This document shows, piece by piece, positions 1 through 7,609 of a stretch of 43,302 nucleotides of DNA. The position numbers and the translations under genes were made by a program. The DNA is taken from NCBI GenBank assembly GCA_016794565.1, contig JAEUHQ010000109.1:1-43302 (forward strand), read 5' to 3'. The first letter of the stretch is position 1. The number at the start of each line of letters is the position of its first letter. The notes under the pieces were generated by a model. That model saw only the letters and a list, made by a program, of their open reading frames with translations, had not been told where the DNA came from and ran no database searches. Origin of the DNA: Planctomycetota bacterium (GTDB taxonomy: Bacteria; Planctomycetota; UBA1135; UBA2386).

Positions 1-47
1 GGGCGCCCCTTCCTGCCCCGGTGCGCGGGGGCCACCCGCGCCTGCCC

Positions 48-1322
48 CTACTCGCCCCCGCCCGCCGCGTCGTGGGGGGCGGGGCCCTGGAGCGCCCCGA
101 CCACGACTCCCGGATCGCCGAAGGTCACGCGGATCTCGCCGCTCTTCACCGCCGGCACCTTCTGCATCGCCAAGCCCGTCCACACCTTGCTCGTGGCCGG
201 CAACGAGATGCGCAACGCGACGCCGTCGTCGAGCAGCAGCGGCGTCGCCACCTCGGGGCGCGCCTTGCCGCGGCCCTTGTCGCTCGCCGCGCGGAGGGCG
301 TGCGGTTCGACCTCGACCGTGAGAGGCAGCACGTCGGAGATCTGCAGTTCACGGGGCACACCACCCCATCGTTCGCCCTCGAAGTCGCCGACCGCCTGCC
401 ACACGACGGCGAACGGCGGATCCGACCGGCGGGCGGGCGCCTTCGCCACGAAGGTCAGGATCGAATGGTCGAACCGCAGGTTTCCGAAGTGATGCGCGAC
501 ACGGAACGGCGCCTCGCTGACGGCGTCGCAGTGAAGCTGCACGCCGCTGCACTGTGACGCCGAAGTACGACCACCGGCCGCCTCGAATGCGCGCGCCGAC
601 ACCGCGGCGCCGACGCGCCGCCCGAGCGCGGTCACCCACCGCAGGTCGGGCAGGCGCGCGTGGTCGATCGCGATGCACGCATCGAACGCCTGGGGCAGCT
701 CGACGGTCGCCGGGTCGAGGCGCCGCCGAGCGGGTGCGGGCGCCGTCGTGTCGCCCCGCAGCGTACGTTGGGCGTTCGCAGCGCGGTCGCGCAGCAGCGC
801 CGGCAACGCATCGTTGGCCGCGATGGCCGCACATTCGGCCGAGGCCCCTCGCACCCGCCGAGCGACGAGGTGGTCGATCGCGAGCAGCCGATCGAACAGC
901 TCCGCGCGGCCGAGTTCGCCCTCGAACGAGGGCGGCGTGAGCGCGAGCCACTGGCGAAGTCCCACGTCACTCGGGTCGATGCCGAGCGCGCCGAAGTGGA
1001 ACGCGACGTCCGTCATCGCCAGCAGGTCGCCGTCGCCGTGGCAGACGAGGGACAACCAGCCGGCCAGCCCGATCGACCCGATCGTTCGCATCGGCTGCTC
1101 GAAGGACACCAGGGGCAGGAACTCGCCGCGCTCCGGGTCACCCGTGTGCGCAGTGGTCCACCGTTCCAACACACCATCGCCGCTGCGCCGCGAGCGCGCC
1201 TCTTCGAACCAGCCGCCGGAGAGTACGCGCTTGGCCACGTCCTCGGCGGCTTCGTTCGCGCCTTGCTGCGCCGAGAGAGAACCGATGAGGATGAGGAGCA
1301 CCGACCCCGCGACGCATCTCAT
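48..1322 (-). CDS. Secreted protein of unknown function
   Basis: A 424-residue protein with an N-terminal signal peptide: Met-Arg-Cys, a hydrophobic stretch (about residues 5-16), then a likely cleavage near SLSAQQ. No family was recognised. The middle (about residues 90-220) looks helical and Ala/Arg-rich and could be a repeat-like helical region. The C-terminal 150 residues are richer in beta-type sequence and contain a VVWQAVGDFEGERW segment. The ATG at 1322 was chosen because it begins directly before the signal peptide; the open frame runs on to 1538 but that part overlaps the sirtuin gene and does not look like protein. It is divergent from cobB with a 76-base gap. Coding is supported by the open frame and the exported N-terminus only, so function is unknown. 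Confidence 0.72.
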   Translation of the reverse strand: MRCVAGSVLLILIGSLSAQQGANEAAEDVAKRVLSGGWFEEARSRRSGDGVLERWTTAHTGDPERGEFLPLVSFEQPMRTIGSIGLAGWLSLVCHGDGDLLAMTDVAFHFGALGIDPSDVGLRQWLALTPPSFEGELGRAELFDRLLAIDHLVARRVRGASAECAAIAANDALPALLRDRAANAQRTLRGDTTAPAPARRRLDPATVELPQAFDACIAIDHARLPDLRWVTALGRRVGAAVSARAFEAAGGRTSASQCSGVQLHCDAVSEAPFRVAHHFGNLRFDHSILTFVAKAPARRSDPPFAVVWQAVGDFEGERWGGVPRELQISDVLPLTVEVEPHALRAASDKGRGKARPEVATPLLLDDGVALRISLPATSKVWTGLAMQKVPAVKSGEIRVTFGDPGVVVGALQGPAPHDAAGGGE

Positions 1323-1398
1323 GCGGCCCGTTGTCCACCGCGTCCCGCCGCCTCGCAAGCCCCTGGTGTCGGGAACACCAACGGCGTGAGATGCGCGC

Positions 1399-2127
1399 AT
1401 GCAGAGCCACCATGTGCTGATCCTCACGGGCGCCGGCGTCAGCGCCGACTCCGGCGTGCGCACGTTCCGCGACGCCGGCGGCCTGTGGGAAGGGCAGCGC
1501 GTCGAGGACGTCGCGACGCCCGACGGCTGGGAGCGCAACCCGTCGCTGGTCTGGCGCTTCTACCAGGAACGACGGCGGCAGCTGCGCACCGTGGAGCCCA
1601 ACGCCGCGCACCGCGCACTCGCCGAGTTCGCCGAGGCGGCGGCCGAAGCGGGCCACGGCGTGACCCTCGTGACGCAGAACGTCGACGACCTGCACGACCG
1701 CGCAGGGAGCGAAGTGCTGCACATGCACGGCGAACTCGTGAAGCTGCGCTGCGAGCAGTGCGAGACCGTGATCGAGGACCGTGTGCACTTCGACCCGGGG
1801 CGCTTCGTGCCGTGCGAAGCGTGCGGCCACGCGCGGCTCCGGCCGCACATCGTGTGGTTCGGCGAAGTGCCGTTCCACATGGGCGAGATCGAGCGTGCGC
1901 TGCGGCGATGTACGCACTTCGTCGCGATCGGCACGAGCGGCAAGGTGTGGCCCGCCGCCGGAATGCTGCAGCAGGCGCGCTCGCACGGCGCGGTCACCTG
2001 GGTCCAGGCGCTCGAGGCACCGGACAACCTCGACGGCGGCGACCGGTGGCACGAGGGCCGCGCCGCGGACGTCGTGCCGGGCATGCTCACCGACATCGGC
2101 GCGGCGATCGGACTGCGGCAGGCCTGA
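1399..2127 (+). CDS. cobB: NAD-dependent protein deacylase, class III sirtuin (CobB/Sir2)
   Basis: A 242-residue sirtuin that removes acyl groups from lysines using NAD+, giving nicotinamide and O-acyl-ADP-ribose; cytoplasmic. Visible motifs are GAGVSADSGVRTFR (residues 11-24, NAD binding), TQNVDDLHDRAG (92-103), the catalytic His in MHGEL (H110), two Cys pairs for structural zinc (C118/C121 and C139/C142) and RPHIVWFGE (148-156). FYQER (54-58) supplies the Tyr-x-x-Arg pair (Y55, R58) that in SIRT5 and E. coli CobB favours succinyl and malonyl lysine, so desuccinylase activity is a reasonable expectation. Length is normal for bacterial CobB. The ATG at 1399 fits the family N-terminus. It stands alone, divergent from the secreted protein upstream and convergent with the lipoprotein downstream. 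Confidence 0.95.
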   Translation: MQSHHVLILTGAGVSADSGVRTFRDAGGLWEGQRVEDVATPDGWERNPSLVWRFYQERRRQLRTVEPNAAHRALAEFAEAAAEAGHGVTLVTQNVDDLHDRAGSEVLHMHGELVKLRCEQCETVIEDRVHFDPGRFVPCEACGHARLRPHIVWFGEVPFHMGEIERALRRCTHFVAIGTSGKVWPAAGMLQQARSHGAVTWVQALEAPDNLDGGDRWHEGRAADVVPGMLTDIGAAIGLRQA

Positions 2128-2174
2128 GCGACGAACGCACTCGCGTCGGGCACCGCACGCGCCGGTGCGTCGAG

Positions 2175-2474
2175 TCAGAAGTGCTTCTGGATCGAGTCGA
2201 CCTTGCCGTCGGTGATCCGCACCAGGAACTGCTGGACGTGGCTGCGGAAGATGCTGGCGCGCGAGTAGACCCAGCCGAGCCACCGACCGCCCTGGTCGTC
2301 GACGTGCACCTGTTGCGGCGCCCCCATCGCGGCGGTGACCTCGGCCTCCGTCATGCCCACGGTGATGGTGTCGGCGGCGGCGAGGTCGAACGGGCGGCCG
2401 GCAGTGACGCAGGCTGCGAGGGGCAACAGGATCGAGAGCGCGGCGGTGCGCACGAGGGAATGGCGGTGGTTCAT
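2175..2474 (-). CDS. Small lipoprotein, SmpA/OmlA (BamE)-like
   Basis: A 99-residue protein with a lipoprotein signal: MNHRHSLVRTAALSILLPLAAC, lipobox LAAC. The mature part has TITVGMTEAEVTAAMGAPQQV followed by a short W-containing beta region and LVRITDGKVDSIQ. The GMTxxEVxxxMGxP pattern is that of the SmpA/OmlA superfamily (BamE-like fold), outer-membrane or periplasmic lipoproteins that often act as assembly or inhibitor modules. Many members are not true BamE, so no symbol is given. The ATG at 2474 was chosen because it starts the lipoprotein signal; the longer frame to 2606 adds non-protein-like sequence. It diverges from the repeat protein at 2655; an inverted repeat sits between them. 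Confidence 0.8.
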   Translation of the reverse strand: MNHRHSLVRTAALSILLPLAACVTAGRPFDLAAADTITVGMTEAEVTAAMGAPQQVHVDDQGGRWLGWVYSRASIFRSHVQQFLVRITDGKVDSIQKHF

Positions 2475-2520
2475 CGGAGGATCTGCTTTGCAGGAGTCAC
2501 CGGCCTCGAAGGGTCGAGCC

Positions 2521-2543
2521 GGGAACCGGTCACACCGGTGCCC
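2521..2543. promoter_or_regulatory. Near-perfect inverted repeat between divergent genes
   Basis: Arms gggaaccggt (2521-2530) and accggtgccc (2534-2543) with spacer cac; nine of ten positions pair. It lies in the 180-base gap between the lipoprotein start (2474, minus) and the repeat-protein start (2655, plus), where an operator for either or both genes would sit. Regulator unknown. Confidence 0.35.
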
Positions 2544-2654
2544 GCGAGCGCCCCGGTCATGCGTGTCCATCTCACCGCAGCGAGCCGAAATCGGCCGAGG
2601 ATGCACGTGACCGGTTCGGCCCCGGGCCCTTGGATGTCCTCACCGAGAAGCGCC

Positions 2655-5156
2655 ATGTCCCCAACGCACCCGCTCGTCGTCTTCGCCATCGCCCCGGTTC
2701 TCGCCGCGCAAGCCGTCGCGCAATGCGCACCGGAGTGGTCGCGGGCGTTCGGTTCGCCTGGCATGGCCCACGGAAACTGGGCGCGCTGTTTCGTCGAGGC
2801 ACCGAACGGCGACCTATACGTGGGCGGCAGCTTCACGATCGAAGTGGAGGCGACGAACGGCGCGCCAACGCAGGTGCAAGGCATCGCGCGATGGGACGGA
2901 ACCGCGTGGCACGGGCTCGGCGCCGGAACCGACGGCATCGAAGCCATCGCGCTGCATCCAAACGGTGACGTGTACGCAGCCGGATCGTTCGGAACCATCG
3001 ACGGGATCGCGGCCAACCACGTGGCCCGCTGGGACGGCAACGCCTGGCACGCGCTGGGCAACGGCCTTTCCGGCGACGTCGCCGCGCTCGCCGCACTGCC
3101 CAACGGTGACATCGTCGCGAGCGGCGCCTTCGTGAGTGCCGGCGGCCAGGCAGTGAATCGCATCGCGCGGTGGGACGGCACTGCATGGAACTCCATGGGC
3201 GGGGGAGCGAACGCTTTCGTGGCAGACGTCGCCGCCCTGCCGAACGGCGACCTGATGGCATGCGGTCAATTCACGCTGATCGGCGGCACCGCGGCGCAGT
3301 ACCTGGCGCGATGGAACGGTGCGGCGTGGAGCGCTGTCACGTCCTCGGTCATCAGCGGCATCGGCATCGAAACCGTCGAACGACTCGCGAACGGCGACCT
3401 CGTCGTCGCGGGCCCGTTCTGGTCGATCGACGGCCAGCCATTCGCGAGCATCGCGCGCTGGTCGGGGTCGGCCTGGCATGCGATGGGAACGGGCTTCGAC
3501 AGCGTCTTCGTCCACGACCTGGCGCAGACGGCGGCCGGCGACGTGCTCGCCGTGGGGCAGTTCACGGTCTCCGGCGGTGTCCCGGCGAAGTACATCGCGA
3601 GATGGGACGGGACGACCTGGCAAGCGATGGTGCAGGACACGAACTACTTCTGCTTCGCGGTGCACGCTCACTCGAGCGGCGACGTGTTCGTCGGCGGTGG
3701 CTTCAGCCAGATCGACGACGTGCACACGAACCTCGTCGCGCGCCACCGAGCGGGGCAATGGCAGCCGCTGCGAAGCGGCGTCGGCTACCAGCACTACGGC
3801 CCCCTCTTCCCGCAGGAGTCGTTCGCGGCTCTCTGGATGCCCGGAGGCGACCTTGCGCTCGGCGGTGGCTTCACCGAGGCCGGTGGTCGGCCTGCATCGC
3901 GAATCGCGCGCTGGAACGGTGAGCGCTGGAACCCTCTCGGCACGGGCGTCGACGGCGATGTCCGCGCGTTGGGCCAAGACCCCGCGGGCGATCTCTACGC
4001 CGGCGGCGCCTTCACCGCCGCGGGGACGACACCCGCCGCGCACGTCGCTCGCTGGGAAGGCACCGCGTGGCACGCACTGGGCCTCGGCTGCAACGATCAG
4101 GTGAACGCGATCCTGCCGCTGGCGAATGGCGATGTGCTCGTCGCCGGTGCGTTCACCATGGCCGGCGGCGCACCGGCCGGACGCACCGCCAGATGGAACG
4201 GGACGACCTGGCAACCGCTTGGCGCGGGAATGAACCTGGCAGTGAACGCCCTCGTCCTGATGCCGAACGGCGACGTCGTCGCGGGCGGTCCGTTCACGCA
4301 GGCCGGCGGCGTGGCATGCCCCGGACTCGCGCGGTGGGACGGCACGTCGTGGAGTCCGATCGCCGGCGGCCCGAACCAGACCGTGAACTGCCTCGCGATC
4401 GACGCGAACGGCCACATGGTCGTCGGCGGAGACTTCGTCGGCGGCGTGCGGCGTTGGGACGGCGCGGCATGGCACGACTACGGCGCCGGGCTGGATGCTT
4501 CCGTCCAGGCGCTGGCCGCGAAGCCGAACGGCGACCTCGTCGCGGGAGGCCTGTTCATGCATGCCGGAGGAGTGCCGACGAACCGGATCGCGCAATGGAA
4601 CGGCACGTCGTGGAGCACCTTCGGCGACGGCGCGACCGGCGGTGTGTTCGGCCTCGCCCTGGCCTTCGACGGGCGCCTCGCCGCGGCCGGCGGGTTCAGG
4701 CACATCGCCGGCATTCCGTCCCGCAGCGTCGCGATCCTCGAGCCGGCGTGTCCGGCGACCGCGACATCCGTAGGCGCAGGGTGTGCCGGGAGCACGCTGA
4801 CCGCGGTCTCCGCACCGTGGGTCCGGAGCACGTTCCGCGCACGCGGCGAGGGCCTGCCGACGACGGCCATCGTGCTGCACACCACGAGCGTCGTCGCCAT
4901 CGCCCCCGGAGTCCCACTCGACCTCGTGTTCGCGCAAGCCGCGGCCGGCTGCGAGTTCCTCGTCGCACCCGACATCCTCGGCGCCGGCATCACACTGAAC
5001 GGCGTGTTCACGAGCGAGCTCTTCCTGCCCGACACTCCGCCGCTCGTCGGGATCACGTTCCATCACCAGCACATCGCAATCGGCGTCGATGCCCAGGGTG
5101 CCTGGCAAGTCGTCACGGCGACGAACGCGCTCCAGCTGACGGCCGGCGAACTCTGA
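2655..5156 (+). CDS. Secreted protein with about 14 beta-propeller-like repeats
   Basis: An 833-residue exported protein: signal peptide MSPTHPLVVFAIAPVLAAQAVAQ, then 13 full and one partial repeat of about 45-50 residues between about residues 45 and 690. Each repeat follows NGDL-x-xGGxF-xxxGG-xxxx-IARWDGTAWHxLGxG. This resembles propeller-type repeats (Kelch/delta-60-like) common in planctomycete surface proteins; a run of 14 could make two seven-bladed propellers, which is inference. The last 140 residues, starting at a Cys-rich CPATATSVGAGC, form a separate module that ends TNALQLTAGEL and resembles the ends of other secreted proteins in this window. The open frame runs back to 660 but only the ATG at 2655 gives a signal peptide. 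A strong hairpin follows the stop. Ligand and role are unknown. Confidence 0.85.
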   Translation: MSPTHPLVVFAIAPVLAAQAVAQCAPEWSRAFGSPGMAHGNWARCFVEAPNGDLYVGGSFTIEVEATNGAPTQVQGIARWDGTAWHGLGAGTDGIEAIALHPNGDVYAAGSFGTIDGIAANHVARWDGNAWHALGNGLSGDVAALAALPNGDIVASGAFVSAGGQAVNRIARWDGTAWNSMGGGANAFVADVAALPNGDLMACGQFTLIGGTAAQYLARWNGAAWSAVTSSVISGIGIETVERLANGDLVVAGPFWSIDGQPFASIARWSGSAWHAMGTGFDSVFVHDLAQTAAGDVLAVGQFTVSGGVPAKYIARWDGTTWQAMVQDTNYFCFAVHAHSSGDVFVGGGFSQIDDVHTNLVARHRAGQWQPLRSGVGYQHYGPLFPQESFAALWMPGGDLALGGGFTEAGGRPASRIARWNGERWNPLGTGVDGDVRALGQDPAGDLYAGGAFTAAGTTPAAHVARWEGTAWHALGLGCNDQVNAILPLANGDVLVAGAFTMAGGAPAGRTARWNGTTWQPLGAGMNLAVNALVLMPNGDVVAGGPFTQAGGVACPGLARWDGTSWSPIAGGPNQTVNCLAIDANGHMVVGGDFVGGVRRWDGAAWHDYGAGLDASVQALAAKPNGDLVAGGLFMHAGGVPTNRIAQWNGTSWSTFGDGATGGVFGLALAFDGRLAAAGGFRHIAGIPSRSVAILEPACPATATSVGAGCAGSTLTAVSAPWVRSTFRARGEGLPTTAIVLHTTSVVAIAPGVPLDLVFAQAAAGCEFLVAPDILGAGITLNGVFTSELFLPDTPPLVGITFHHQHIAIGVDAQGAWQVVTATNALQLTAGEL

Positions 5157-5165
5157 CGCCTCCCA

Positions 5166-5201
5166 CGCGGCGGTCACGCCGGAAACGATGTGACCGCCGC
5201 G
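5166..5201 (+). terminator. 12-bp stem-loop after the repeat-protein gene
   Basis: cgcggcggtcac (5166-5177) pairs perfectly with gtgaccgccgcg (5190-5201), 12-nt loop, 9 bases after the stop at 5156. No T-run follows, so it may be a GC-hairpin terminator or an mRNA end-stabiliser rather than a classical intrinsic terminator. Confidence 0.55.
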
Positions 5202-5246
5202 CCAGTCGGCCCTTCGGGGATCTCGTCCACGAAACCCGAGGTCCCC

Positions 5247-6875
5247 ATGCCGAGCCCCGCACTCCGTCCTTTCCCGTCCCGCCTTCCCATCGCCTGCCTC
5301 GCCGCCGCCCTGGCCGCGTGCGGCGCGAGCACTCCGCCGGCAGCCGCGGTCGAACCGGTGATCGCGAAGGAGGTGTCGACCTTCGACAGCGGCAACTGGG
5401 GCAACCTGGGGCTGGCGCCGACCGGGATCGAAGTCGTCGACGTCGAACTCGGCGAATGGGCCGAGTCGGAGATGTCCGTGATGCAGCGGAAGAACGTCGA
5501 ACGCGGTGGCGGGGACGCGAGCAAGGTGCCCGTGGCGTGGGAGACGAAGTGGACCGCGACGCTCCGTCTGAAGGAGCCGGTCGTGATGATCGACCACGAA
5601 CTGCGCGGCCGCTTCGTCGTTCGCACCATCGCGGAGACCGGCGCCACCCTGCCGTTCGCGGGCAGGGTCCGCGGTGCGCTGCTGCCGACGAGCGGCTGGG
5701 ACGTCATGGCCCACGTCGATCGCGGCAACTCGCAGGATGGCGGTCCGCTGCGGCCCTGGTTCGACGCCGCCGGCGAAGTACGGAACGGCTACCCGGTCAT
5801 CGGCGATCCGAACCGCGAGGTGAGGATGCGTTCCGGGCCGCGCTTCGTGTCGGCGTCCCTTCTCCCCGGCGCGATCGTGCTCGGTTCGGAGGACCACGCG
5901 AAGCTCGCCGCCGAGCAGAAGAAGGCGGACGAGGCCAGGGCCGCGGAATGGGCTCGCGAGACGGAGCGCCGGCGCCAGCAGCAGGTCGCCGAACAACAGG
6001 CCGCCGAAGCGGCGGCGAAGAAGCGCGCGGACGACGCCGCGAAGGCGCGCGCGGAGCGGGCCGAGGCGCAGCGTCGCGCCACCGCCGCACCGCGCCTCGC
6101 GCCGTTCGTGGCAGCCGCCACGTCCGGTCGTGGTGCGATGCTGGCGCTGCCGGCCTCCGCCCAGCGCGGCTTCGTGTTCACCGAGGTGCAGCACGACGCG
6201 GCGACCCTGAAGACCGTGGGCAAGGGCATCGACATCCGCACGCTGCCGGCTCGCGACGTCGCGTTCGAAGCGGTGGTCGACGCCCAGGGCAACGTCGCAC
6301 TCACGATCGACGGGGAGGCGAAGCCGGTGCAACTCGGCAACACGGTCGGCGACGCCGTCGTCTGCTCGGGGAACATGCAGCTCGCCGCACTGACCGAGGA
6401 GCGTGCCCGGGCCCTCACCGCGATCGCCGCCGCGGCGCGTCGTGAGAGAGAACGCGCGGCGGCTTCGCTCGAGCCCGCGATCCTGGACGCCGCCGCAGTG
6501 GCGGCGAGGGCGAACGACGGTGCGCCGGTGGCCCTGTCCGGCGAAGTGCTGCAGGCCGATCGGCCGACGCCGCAGCTCGCGGCGATGTTCGCGCCGGGCA
6601 CGGATGCGAAGCAGGAGTTCCGGGTGAACAACCGGCCCACCGTGCTCCGGCTCGCCGCTCCGACGCGCGGTGCCGCCCTGCTGCTGCGCGCCGGCAGCCG
6701 AGGCACCGCGGCGATGACGGTGCTGCTGAACGGCACGCTCACGGTCGAGATTCCGGCGACCGCCAAGGACGCCGGCTGCGTCGTGGCGCTGCCGCCCGAT
6801 CTCGAAGTGATCGACGTGCGCCTCGAGGCGAAGGGCGACACGAGGCTGCGCGGACTGCATCTCTTGTCGCGCTGA
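5247..6875 (+). CDS. Lipoprotein with charged coiled-coil centre, unknown function
   Basis: A 542-residue protein with a lipoprotein-type N-terminus: residues up to LAAALAACGAS, lipobox LAAC. Residues about 35-205 are a folded region with no recognised family. Residues about 220-290 are a long Ala/Glu/Lys/Arg-rich stretch (KLAAEQKKADEARAAEWARE and onward) predicted by eye to be a single helix or coiled coil, similar in composition to TolA-type linkers. The C-terminal 250 residues contain a second globular part, and the last 90 residues (from KQEFRVNNRPTVLRLAAP) look like a beta-sandwich of the kind found in carbohydrate-binding or NPCBM-type modules; that is a guess from composition. ATG at 5247 was chosen as the start of the lipoprotein signal; the ATG at 5190 lies inside the upstream hairpin. 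Convergent with the sigma factor downstream. Confidence 0.78.
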   Translation: MPSPALRPFPSRLPIACLAAALAACGASTPPAAAVEPVIAKEVSTFDSGNWGNLGLAPTGIEVVDVELGEWAESEMSVMQRKNVERGGGDASKVPVAWETKWTATLRLKEPVVMIDHELRGRFVVRTIAETGATLPFAGRVRGALLPTSGWDVMAHVDRGNSQDGGPLRPWFDAAGEVRNGYPVIGDPNREVRMRSGPRFVSASLLPGAIVLGSEDHAKLAAEQKKADEARAAEWARETERRRQQQVAEQQAAEAAAKKRADDAAKARAERAEAQRRATAAPRLAPFVAAATSGRGAMLALPASAQRGFVFTEVQHDAATLKTVGKGIDIRTLPARDVAFEAVVDAQGNVALTIDGEAKPVQLGNTVGDAVVCSGNMQLAALTEERARALTAIAAAARRERERAAASLEPAILDAAAVAARANDGAPVALSGEVLQADRPTPQLAAMFAPGTDAKQEFRVNNRPTVLRLAAPTRGAALLLRAGSRGTAAMTVLLNGTLTVEIPATAKDAGCVVALPPDLEVIDVRLEAKGDTRLRGLHLLSR

Positions 6876-6900
6876 CCGCGCCGATGCCGGCGGCGCGGTC
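6874..6900. terminator. Bidirectional stem-loop between convergent genes
   Basis: gaccgcgccg (6874-6883) and cggcgcggtc (6891-6900) form a perfect 10-bp stem with a 7-nt loop, filling the whole gap between the lipoprotein stop (6875, plus) and the sigma-factor stop (6903, minus). It can serve transcripts from both sides. Confidence 0.6.
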
Positions 6901-6902
6901 GA

Positions 6903-7550
6903 TCAGTCCGTGTCGTCGAGCTCGTCGAAGATGGAGCGAGGCACTTCGTCGCGAAGGTGCTGGAGCGCGCGCAGGTAGCGCATCTTGACGGCGCTCGGCG
7001 AGATGCCGAGCAACGTCGCGACCTCGGCCACGGGGACCTGCTCGACACCGCGCAGCAGCACGATCTCGCGATCCGCTTCCGAAAGCGCCGCGATCGCGTT
7101 GCTGACCAGGCCGTGGTTCTCGGCGTACACCACGCGCGACACGACGCCACGGGTCGCTTCCGGGACCTCCGGCAACACGTCGTCCCCGTCTGCCAGCGGC
7201 ACCGTGCGATGCCGCCGCAGCGCCGTCTCGAGCAGATCGCGCGCGCGCCGGCGCAGCGTCGTGCCGAGCCAGGCCAGGAGCACGGGCGTGAGCCGGCCGT
7301 CGCGTTCGCGCAACTGGCCGAGCCGCGGGAGCGTGCGTATCCAGACGTCCTGCACCACGTCCATCGGCTCGCAACCGCGACCCGCGAGACTGCGCAGGCG
7401 GTACGACGCAGCGGAGAGCAGAAGCGGGGTCACGCGGCGTACGAGTTCGTCGAGCGCGGCCATGTCCCCTGCGACCGCGCCGCGGAGGTGATGCGACGTC
7501 GTTCCGTGGGTCACTTCCGGTCCGCTCCGTCGGCGCGCGTCGTCTTCCAT
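6903..7550 (-). CDS. ECF-type RNA polymerase sigma factor
   Basis: A 215-residue sigma-70 family protein with region 2 (about residues 30-95) and region 4 (about 145-205). Region 2.2 reads EPMDVVQDVW (61-70), with two acidic residues where ECF factors usually have D-A-E-D. Region 4 has AIAALSEADREIVLLRGVEQ and the helix-turn-helix VAEVATLLGISPSAVKMRYL. It is divergent from a Ser/Thr kinase with only 59 bases between the start codons, so the two probably share a control region. The pairing of ECF factors with kinases occurs three times in this window. No anti-sigma factor is adjacent; the kinase may play that role (inference). The ATG at 7550 is upstream of the first helix and the only reasonable start. 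Confidence 0.9.
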   Translation of the reverse strand: MEDDARRRSGPEVTHGTTSHHLRGAVAGDMAALDELVRRVTPLLLSAASYRLRSLAGRGCEPMDVVQDVWIRTLPRLGQLRERDGRLTPVLLAWLGTTLRRRARDLLETALRRHRTVPLADGDDVLPEVPEATRGVVSRVVYAENHGLVSNAIAALSEADREIVLLRGVEQVPVAEVATLLGISPSAVKMRYLRALQHLRDEVPRSIFDELDDTD

Positions 7551-7594
7551 TCGCGGATCATGAGCAGACGGTCTCGGCGTCGCCAGCGGCCGGC

Positions 7595-7602
7595 GCTAGG
7601 GT
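7595..7602 (+). promoter_or_regulatory. Candidate -10 box GCTAGGGT for the kinase gene
   Basis: gctagggt, with TAGGGT at 7597-7602, ends 7 nt before the ATG at 7610. With a usual -10 to start distance, transcription would begin at the start codon, giving a leaderless mRNA. No TTGAC-like -35 is seen. The same geometry recurs at several genes here. Confidence 0.4.
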
Positions 7603-7609
7603 GTTGCGG

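Noticed and set aside
660..2654. Upstream part of the long open frame (starting at 660) that ends in the repeat protein
   Set aside because: It runs across the first secreted protein and the sirtuin gene on other frames, is Arg-rich and lacks protein-like features; the signal peptide begins at 2655.
2814..6860. 1348-codon minus-strand open frame opposite the repeat protein and the lipoprotein
   Set aside because: Antisense frame of GC-rich genes; Arg/Ala/His-rich with no domain. The plus-strand repeats and lipobox are convincing.
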